DNA of 7,066 nucleotides from an uncultured Oscillospiraceae bacterium (GTDB lineage Bacteria > Bacillota > Clostridia > Oscillospirales > Acutalibacteraceae), in assembly GCA_900554525.1 (NCBI GenBank), contig USHL01000071.1, positions 1 to 7,066 of the forward strand. Direction: 5' to 3'. Within the stretch, counting starts at the first letter, position 1. Every line of letters begins with the position of its first letter. The notes beneath the pieces were generated by a model. That model saw only the letters and a program-made list of their open reading frames with translations. It was not told the DNA's origin and did no database searches. Below are positions 1 through 5,446 of the stretch, one piece after another. A program made the translations under genes and the position numbers.

Positions 1-689
1 ATGAAGAGGTGAACGGTTCTGTCCGCATTGGCTCTCCTGTTTCACTTGTGTGCAAGGGCCTGTCGATTTGTCGCCCTGATACCGATCGAATCATAGATTA
101 TCCAGAGCTCATCTCGCTTAATCGAGGGGTCTTATACGGCGTGTCGGGCGCAAACGGAAGCGGGAAAAGCACGCTTTTCAAGCTTATTTTAGGGCTTTAT
201 GAGCCCCATTCGGGCAGCATTACCGTTAATGGTTCAATATCTGCGGACGCCTCGGTCCGCGGACTGTTCTCCTATGTGCCGCAGGGCAATATGGTGCTAT
301 CGGGCACTATCAGGGAAAATCTCACGCTCTGCAACGGAGAAATAAGCGAGGAGCGTCTCATAAAGGCCGCCGAAACCGCCGATATATATGAGCTGATAAA
401 AGAACTGCCGCTCGGTTTTGATACGCAGCTTTCGGAACGCGGGGCGGGACTTTCGGAGGGCCAGCTGCAGCGTATTTCGATAGCGAGAGCGTTGCTTGTC
501 GGCGCTCCGGTGCTGCTGCTCGACGAGGCCACCTCGGCCCTTGACGAAGAGACCGAGACACGGGTTCTTTCAAATATAAAGCAAATGACAGATAAAACGG
601 TGCTTTTTATTACTCACCGCAATACGAGTCTCAAGGTCTGTGATCGCATAGTGCATGTTGAAAATAAAAACTTTGCGGTGATAAAATAG
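1..689 (+). CDS. ABC transporter, ATP-binding domain (5'-truncated, probable type I exporter half-transporter)
   Basis: This is the C-terminal nucleotide-binding domain of an ABC transporter that hydrolyses ATP to drive transport at the inner face of the membrane. Residues are numbered from the GTG at 9. Walker A (GANGSGKST) is at 47-55, the Q-loop Gln at 92, the signature LSEGQ at 148-152, Walker B VLLLDE at 168-173, the D-loop SALD at 176-179 and the switch His at 203. The phrase SGTIRENL after the Q-loop and 'LLDEATSALD' are typical of exporter-type ABC proteins (MsbA/LmrA-like). The frame stays open to the left edge (codons GAA GAG before the GTG) and the GTG has no properly spaced ribosome binding site, so I read the gene as entering from upstream, with its membrane domain outside the window. 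The position that normally carries the A-loop aromatic (…SYPD) reads SICRPD, with Arg22 there, and the stretch between the first beta strands and the Q-loop is short. It lies 23 bp upstream of the mannosidase, probably in one operon. The substrate is unknown. Confidence 0.85.
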   Translation, partial: EEVNGSVRIGSPVSLVCKGLSICRPDTDRIIDYPELISLNRGVLYGVSGANGSGKSTLFKLILGLYEPHSGSITVNGSISADASVRGLFSYVPQGNMVLSGTIRENLTLCNGEISEERLIKAAETADIYELIKELPLGFDTQLSERGAGLSEGQLQRISIARALLVGAPVLLLDEATSALDEETETRVLSNIKQMTDKTVLFITHRNTSLKVCDRIVHVENKNFAVIK

Positions 690-698
690 TACCGTTTT

Positions 699-705
699 AA
701 GGGGG
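699..705 (+). promoter_or_regulatory. Ribosome binding site of the mannosidase gene
   Basis: AAGGGGG lies 7 nt before the ATG at 713 and supports that start. The short inverted pair ACCG (691-694) and CGGT (706-709) places this purine run in the loop of a weak potential hairpin. No promoter or terminator is evident in the 23-bp gap, consistent with read-through from the ABC gene. Confidence 0.6.
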
Positions 706-712
706 CGGTTAT

Positions 713-3700
713 ATGATAGATAAAAATACTTTAAAAACCGTAAACAAGGTTCGAAGATTAGCCTCAGCTTATGAATCGTATCTTTACTGTGAGAAGGCGA
801 GGCTTGTCTGCGAAATATGTGAAATACCGGCGCCGGATACTCTCGAAGAAAAAGCGCGCTTCCGCTCGGAAGTGCCTGACGAAGGCTGGCGCGGTGTTTC
901 TTTCGGCGAGGAATGGGGAGGCGATTATGTATATGCCTGGTTCAGGGCAGTCTATACCGTCGGCAGTGAAACGGCGGGTAAACGGCTTTATCTGATTTCG
1001 GGGCTCGGAGAGGCTGAGGGGCTGCTGTTTATAAACGGAAAGCCGTCTGGACTTTTTGATTACTGCCCGGAAATACCGGGAAATTCCGCACGTCTGCATA
1101 AGGCTCAGCCACTGACCGACGGAGCCGCCGAGGGAGAAAAATTTTCTCTCGCGGTAGAGGCATATTCCGGTCATACGCTTTACGGGACTATGCCTTACGA
1201 AAACGAGCATAATAATCCCGGCAACTTCTATCCGGTTAATACGCGGAGGGTGTATAATGGGCTTATAGTGGCCGAGCGTGATGATATCGTCGATGAATTT
1301 CTTAAAAACCACCGTATACTTTTTCAGCTGCTCGACACTGCCGGCAGTGATACGCTCGAATACGCCGAGGCGGTAAAAACTGCCTGCCGCGTATTTGCCG
1401 TTGTCCCGCAGTTTCCGTCGGAGGAAGAGTCTGCCGTTTTACATCCGTCTCTTTTAAAGGCGGTGGAGATTATGAAAGAGCTGACCTGCCGTAAATGGGA
1501 AAGCGGCCGCAGCCTCGGATACATAGGTGTTATCGGACATTCGCATCTTGATACTGCCTGGCAGTGGCCGGTAAGAGAAACTCTTCACAAGGCGGCAAGG
1601 ACTTTTTCAAACGCCCTGCGCGTTATGGAACATAATCCGGAGTATAAATTTATCCAAAGCTCGGTGGTATATATCGACTGGATGAAAAAATACTACCCCG
1701 ATATTTTTGAAAGCATAAAGCGCCGGACCGCTGAGGGGCGCTGGGAGCCGAACGGCGGCGCATGGGTTGAATGCGACAACAATATGCCGGGCGGAGAATA
1801 TATCATCCGCACTTTTTTGAGAGGTCAGCTTTATACAAAGGAAAATTTGGGATATACTGCCGATTCGTTCTGGCAGCCCGATACTTTCGGTTATTCTGCT
1901 TCTATACCTCAGATACTGAGGGGCTGCGGGATAAAGAATTTTCTTACCACAAAGCTATCCTGGAACGAATCGAACAGATTCCCTTACGACAGCTTTATCT
2001 GGCGCGGTATTGACGGAAGCGAGGTGCTCACACATTTTAATCTGACGCATTGCTGGCCGGATATCAAGACTGTACGTGAAAACGCTTTGCCGTCGATACG
2101 TCATAAAGATGCGAGCGATATGAAACTGCTGGCATACGGTTTCGGAGACGGCGGAGGCGGACCGAGCTATGATATGGCGGAGTCCGCGGCAAGGATCCGC
2201 GATATGGCGGGACTTCCGGAGATTGAGACTGTTACAGTCAGCAGATTTATGGAAAAGCTTTCTGAGAGAGCGGATGAGCTTCCGGTATATTCGGGGGAGC
2301 TTTATCTCGAGCTGCATCGCGGCACACTTACACAGATGCATGATATCAAGCGCTCCAACCGTATGCTCGAAAAGGAAATACACAATTTTGAACTGCTCGG
2401 CGTTATTACCGGAAATCGCGATATGAGTGCGGCAAGGGCGGCGCTGGACACACTGCTTATAAATCAGTTTCACGATATTCTGCCGGGAACCTGCATCGGC
2501 GAGGTCAACGACGTTGCCGTTCATCAGAATTACCAATCGGTATCGGCGCTTAAAAATACGGCGGAAGGCTGGTTTCACGGCGGGAAAGAGGGCATAACTG
2601 TCTTCAATCCGCTTTCTTGGGAACGTAAAGACCAGCTTATATTGAATGAAACCGGCTTTACACCGAAAGGTTATGTCTGTCAGAAATACACCGATACCGA
2701 AGGCACGGAAAAGCTTGCCGTCGGCGGAGTGAAAATACCGTCACTTTCGCTTTTGAGTCTCTCTGACGGGGAACCGGTTACGGCGGAAAGTCCGTTTATT
2801 GTAAGCGGTGATATGATAAGCACGCCTTTTGCCGATATAATCTTTAAGAACGGAACAATCGTTTCATATATAACCAAAAGCGGCTTTGAGGCGGTGCGTG
2901 ACAGCCGCAGGCCGTTCAATACGCTTTATTACGGGGAAGATATTCCGGATATTTGGGATAACTGGGATATAGATTACGACCAGAGGTTTAAAATGCATCC
3001 CGTTACCGAGTGCGAAAGCAGTAAGATAGTAAGCTGCGGAGCCCTGCAGCTTAGAATCCGCGTCGTGAAAAAACTTGACAGATTCAGCAAAATTACGCAG
3101 GACATAGTTTTTTATGCTGACAATCCGCGTATCGACTTTGAAACGGCGGTTGATTGGCATACGCCGCACAGGCTTTTAAAGGCAGGCTTTGACGCCGCCG
3201 TGATGTCAGATACTGCGCGTTACGAAATGCAGTTCGGCTATGTAAAGCGCCCGACTCATGAAAATTATTCAACCGATAAAACACAGTTTGAGGTCTGTAA
3301 CCATAAATGGACCGACCTTTCTGACAGCCGTTTCGGTGTTTCTCTGCTTAATGACTGTAAATACGGTATTTCGGTTTCTGGCTCGGATATGCGCCTTACC
3401 CTTCATAAGGGCGGCTGCCGCCCGGATATATCCGGCGACGAGGGTCATCATATCTTTACATATTCACTTCTGGTTCATGAAAGCGGATTCGGTACCGCTT
3501 CGGTTATACGTCCGGCTTATGAGCTTAATTATCCGGTTTGCGCCTACCGCGGCGCCGGAATAAGCCGCAGCCCGCTCTTTACCGCCGACAGTGAAAATGT
3601 CATAATAGAAACGGTAAAGTTTTCAGAGGACAGCGAGGGTGTAATTCTGCGGCTTTATGAGACAGAGGGCTCCCGCGCGGTTTGTAAAATAAAGACTTCT

Positions 3701-3826
3701 CTGAATGCCGCGATGGCGTTTGTAACAGATATGCTTGAACAGCCGGAGAAAGAATTAGAGCTCGAAAACGGTGAGTTCCTTTTACAATTCCGCCCGTTTG
3801 AGATAAAGACGGTAAAGCTGATTTAA
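713..3826 (+). CDS. Alpha-mannosidase, glycoside hydrolase family 38 (Ams1/MAN2C1 type)
   Basis: This is a retaining exo-alpha-mannosidase that releases mannose from alpha-mannosides. It is 1037 aa long, the usual size for the cytosolic Ams1/MAN2C1 class. An N-terminal beta domain (about residues 55-180, with WGGDYVYAWFR) precedes the catalytic barrel (about 270-510). The zinc-binding motif GHSHLDTAW gives ligands His278 and Asp280. FWQPDTFGYS contains Asp390, the expected nucleophile and zinc ligand. NQFHDILPGT supplies His587, the fourth ligand. FGDGGGGP (Asp479) falls near where the acid/base carboxylate is expected. C-terminal beta domains (about 630-1037) include DIPDIWDNWDID and the class-typical block FEVCNHKWTDLSDSRFG followed by LLNDCKYG. 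The N-terminus is charged (MIDKNTLKTVNKVRR) with no signal peptide or membrane segment, so it should act in the cytoplasm on imported or internally generated oligosaccharides. All catalytic residues are intact, with no frameshift. Its stop codon overlaps the ribosome binding site of the next gene. The natural substrate and linkage (1,2/1,3/1,6) cannot be told from sequence. Confidence 0.96.
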   Translation: MIDKNTLKTVNKVRRLASAYESYLYCEKARLVCEICEIPAPDTLEEKARFRSEVPDEGWRGVSFGEEWGGDYVYAWFRAVYTVGSETAGKRLYLISGLGEAEGLLFINGKPSGLFDYCPEIPGNSARLHKAQPLTDGAAEGEKFSLAVEAYSGHTLYGTMPYENEHNNPGNFYPVNTRRVYNGLIVAERDDIVDEFLKNHRILFQLLDTAGSDTLEYAEAVKTACRVFAVVPQFPSEEESAVLHPSLLKAVEIMKELTCRKWESGRSLGYIGVIGHSHLDTAWQWPVRETLHKAARTFSNALRVMEHNPEYKFIQSSVVYIDWMKKYYPDIFESIKRRTAEGRWEPNGGAWVECDNNMPGGEYIIRTFLRGQLYTKENLGYTADSFWQPDTFGYSASIPQILRGCGIKNFLTTKLSWNESNRFPYDSFIWRGIDGSEVLTHFNLTHCWPDIKTVRENALPSIRHKDASDMKLLAYGFGDGGGGPSYDMAESAARIRDMAGLPEIETVTVSRFMEKLSERADELPVYSGELYLELHRGTLTQMHDIKRSNRMLEKEIHNFELLGVITGNRDMSAARAALDTLLINQFHDILPGTCIGEVNDVAVHQNYQSVSALKNTAEGWFHGGKEGITVFNPLSWERKDQLILNETGFTPKGYVCQKYTDTEGTEKLAVGGVKIPSLSLLSLSDGEPVTAESPFIVSGDMISTPFADIIFKNGTIVSYITKSGFEAVRDSRRPFNTLYYGEDIPDIWDNWDIDYDQRFKMHPVTECESSKIVSCGALQLRIRVVKKLDRFSKITQDIVFYADNPRIDFETAVDWHTPHRLLKAGFDAAVMSDTARYEMQFGYVKRPTHENYSTDKTQFEVCNHKWTDLSDSRFGVSLLNDCKYGISVSGSDMRLTLHKGGCRPDISGDEGHHIFTYSLLVHESGFGTASVIRPAYELNYPVCAYRGAGISRSPLFTADSENVIIETVKFSEDSEGVILRLYETEGSRAVCKIKTSLNAAMAFVTDMLEQPEKELELENGEFLLQFRPFEIKTVKLI

Positions 3827-3831
3827 AGGAG
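3825..3831 (+). promoter_or_regulatory. Ribosome binding site of the isomerase gene, overlapping the mannosidase stop codon
   Basis: AAAGGAG ends 6 nt before the ATG at 3838. Its first two bases are the last two of the TAA stop (3824-3826) of the mannosidase gene. A ribosome finishing the first gene therefore reaches the start site of the second, which favours coupled translation and fixes the start codon. Confidence 0.8.
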
Positions 3832-3837
3832 AAATAT

Positions 3838-4650
3838 ATGATAATCTCAACTTTTTATGATCATCTTAAAGCGGCATCGGATGAAACGGGACTGTCGATA
3901 GAGAAAATCGGCGAAATGTGTCTTGAAATCGGTATTTCTGCCTATGAAGCCACAGAGCGGCAAATTTTCAGTGATGATATAAAAAAGCTGAAAGGTGCCG
4001 GCATGCGGATTAACAGTATGCCGGTGCACTGCGATCTTTTGCATAATCCGTCGCTCGATTATGCAAAGCAAATAGTTGAAAGTGCGGTCGAAGCGGGAGC
4101 TGAAACAATACTTGTGATTCCCGGCAATTTTACTGTGAATGACGATCGCTCAAAGGTTCTTGAAGCTTCATTGGAACCAATCGATTATATAATAAATGCC
4201 GCAGGGCATGAGGGGATAGCCGTCGGCATGGAGGATTTTGACGGCAATATGTCTGCAAATTTAGGACTGGCAGGGGTGAAATGGTATCTTGACCGTTTGC
4301 CGGGGCTTACCTGTATCTTTGATACCGGTAATTTTATTTACGCGGGCGAAGATGTACTGCAAAATTATAAGGAATTAAAGCCTTTTATTACAAAACAGGT
4401 GCATTGCAAGGACCGCGGGCTTTCAGGACGCGAAGGCGAAAAACCGTTAGTATGTCTGAACGGTGAAAAGCTTTATCCTGCGGCGGCGGGAAAGGGCATA
4501 ATCCCAATAGGGAAAATAGTCGGAGATCTTGCAGAAAGCGGCTTCGACGGCAGTCTGACAGTAGAAGTGTACGGCTCTGCGAAACCATGGAAAGATATTG
4601 CCGAATCGGCTGAATATCTTAGATATGTTATAAGTAAATTTCATATATAA
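3838..4650 (+). CDS. Sugar (phosphate) isomerase/epimerase-like TIM-barrel protein (AP endonuclease 2 superfamily)
   Basis: This 270-aa single-domain protein has the hallmarks of the xylose isomerase-like TIM barrels (AP_endonuc_2 fold), which include IolE, hydroxypyruvate isomerase and ketose 3-epimerases. Four residues are spaced as the family's divalent-metal site: Glu132 in VGMEDF, Asp162 in FDTGNF, His189 in QVHCKDR and Glu243 in TVEVYG. His64 in MPVHCDL is a likely substrate-side residue. There is no signal peptide, so it should be cytoplasmic. The length is normal for the family and the start is set by the strong ribosome binding site at 3825-3831. It follows the GH38 gene by 11 bp, so I infer that it handles a sugar or sugar derivative freed by that enzyme, for example by isomerisation or epimerisation. 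The exact reaction cannot be assigned; this superfamily also contains dehydratases and endonuclease IV. Fold assignment is confident, function is not. Confidence 0.88.
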   Translation: MIISTFYDHLKAASDETGLSIEKIGEMCLEIGISAYEATERQIFSDDIKKLKGAGMRINSMPVHCDLLHNPSLDYAKQIVESAVEAGAETILVIPGNFTVNDDRSKVLEASLEPIDYIINAAGHEGIAVGMEDFDGNMSANLGLAGVKWYLDRLPGLTCIFDTGNFIYAGEDVLQNYKELKPFITKQVHCKDRGLSGREGEKPLVCLNGEKLYPAAAGKGIIPIGKIVGDLAESGFDGSLTVEVYGSAKPWKDIAESAEYLRYVISKFHI

Positions 4651-4730
4651 TAAAATCTGTACCGTACCGAACCTCATTTTGCAGCTTTGGTTCAGAGCGG
4701 TCCTGACGCAAATGATCGGAGTTTTCGGCT

Positions 4731-4761
4731 TTGTGTAGCGACATAGCGCAAACGGTATGAT
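4731..4761 (+). promoter_or_regulatory. Weak candidate sigma-70-type promoter for bcp
   Basis: TTGTGT (4731-4736) and TATGAT (4756-4761) are separated by 19 bp, longer than ideal, and the -35 match is poor. The gap after the isomerase (4651-4793) has no T-tracted terminator, so bcp might equally be reached by read-through. The rest of the gap holds only a small GAACC/GGTTC inverted repeat (4669-4673 and 4689-4693). Confidence 0.22.
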
Positions 4762-4778
4762 CCAGATTAATTTGTAAT

Positions 4779-4784
4779 AAAGGA
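4779..4784 (+). promoter_or_regulatory. Ribosome binding site deciding the bcp start
   Basis: AAAGGA abuts an ATG at 4785 with no spacer, which would be unusable, but lies 9 nt before the in-frame GTG at 4794. This argues for GTG 4794 as the real start. An in-frame ATG at 4809 has only an AAAGG run two bases before it. Confidence 0.65.
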
Positions 4785-4793
4785 ATGATAGCT

Positions 4794-5246
4794 GTGATAG
4801 AAAAAGGTATGAAAGCGCCGGAGTTTACTTTGCCGGATAAAGACGGGAAGAAGGTTTCGCTGTCAGATTTCAGGGGCAAAAGGGTGCTGCTGTATTTTTA
4901 TCCTAAAGATAATACTCCGGGCTGCACCAGGCAGGCTTGTGCATTTGCGGGGCTGTATAAAGAATTTCGGAGTAAAGGGGTCGAGGTCATAGGCATAAGC
5001 CGCGACAGCACGGCTTCACATATAAAATTTGCCGAAAAATACGGTCTGCCCTTTATACTGCTTTCAGATCCTGAGCTTAGTGTGATACAGGCTTACGGAG
5101 TCTGGCAGGAAAAGAAGCTTTACGGAAAGACAAGTATGGGCGTAGTGCGCACTACCTTCGTAATTGACGGAGACGGTATTATAGAAAAGGTTATGCCGAA
5201 GGTAAAGCCCGATACAAATGCCGCAGAGATTCTGGCTGAGCTTTGA
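4794..5246 (+). CDS. bcp: Thioredoxin-dependent thiol peroxidase (Bcp/peroxiredoxin Q)
   Basis: This cytoplasmic peroxiredoxin reduces hydrogen peroxide and organic hydroperoxides, with electrons from thioredoxin. From the GTG start it is 150 aa, about the normal length. The N-terminal APEFTLPDKDGKKVSLSDFRGK and YFYPKDNTPGCT motifs are diagnostic. Cys44 in TPGCT is the peroxidatic cysteine, with Thr41 and Arg119 (VVRTTF) completing its active site. Cys49 lies five residues on (CTRQAC), the resolving-cysteine position of the E. coli-type 2-Cys Bcp, so an intramolecular disulfide is expected. GVEVIGISRDS and the FVIDGDGIIEKV strand complete the thioredoxin fold. Starting at GTG 4794 gives MIEKGMKAPEF, which matches the usual family N-terminus better than the ATG at 4785. 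It is separated from the upstream carbohydrate genes and is followed by a terminator, so it is probably a monocistronic stress gene. Confidence 0.95.
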   Translation: MIEKGMKAPEFTLPDKDGKKVSLSDFRGKRVLLYFYPKDNTPGCTRQACAFAGLYKEFRSKGVEVIGISRDSTASHIKFAEKYGLPFILLSDPELSVIQAYGVWQEKKLYGKTSMGVVRTTFVIDGDGIIEKVMPKVKPDTNAAEILAEL

Positions 5247-5356
5247 GTTTATATTTAATAATGAGAACGTAATGATTAAACAGAAAATTGCGGAGCAAAA
5301 GATGGTCTCAAATAATCTGAATTAGTGAAATAAATGCCTGATTATGTTAGGTGAGA

Positions 5357-5391
5357 AAAAAGTCCGGACGCGGTCTGCATCCGGACTTTTT
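5357..5391 (+). terminator. Bidirectional rho-independent terminator between bcp and putP
   Basis: A perfect 12-bp inverted repeat, AAAAAGTCCGGA (5357-5368) and TCCGGACTTTTT (5380-5391), flanks an 11-nt loop that can add a further GC/GC pairing. The GC-rich stem with a T-run on the 3' side and an A-run on the 5' side works in both directions, as expected between two convergent genes. The rest of the 200-bp gap (5247-5446) is AT-rich, and I see no supported gene in it. Confidence 0.9.
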
Positions 5392-5446
5392 ATAAATGTA
5401 TTACCAAAAAAGAGTGAATGTCAGCGCAGGCTCAGGCACCGGCATT

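Noticed and set aside
9..11. GTG at 9 as the true start of a stand-alone ABC ATPase
   Set aside because: The frame is open upstream to the window edge and the preceding AGAGG touches the GTG with no spacer, so a truncated longer gene is more likely.
764..1312. Minus-strand open frame of 182 codons opposite the mannosidase
   Set aside because: It is antisense to strongly conserved GH38 coding sequence, has no family resemblance that I recognise, and no ribosome binding site was identified.
2171..2210. Direct repeat GATATGGCGG (2171-2180 and 2201-2210) with a CGCGG/CCGCG stem between
   Set aside because: It encodes the similar peptide pieces DMAES and DMAGL in the mannosidase. A two-copy 10-base match within coding sequence is probably chance and codon bias.
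1955..2578. Minus-strand open frame of 207 codons opposite the mannosidase catalytic domain
   Set aside because: The plus strand here encodes the GH38 active-site region, including Asp479 and His587. The antisense protein is rich in Arg, Cys and His, with no recognisable motif, as expected of a shadow frame.
5272..5325. Possible 17-codon peptide (MIKQKIAEQK...) after bcp
   Set aside because: There is no ribosome binding site, it is very short and ends before the terminator; it is more likely untranslated 3' sequence.
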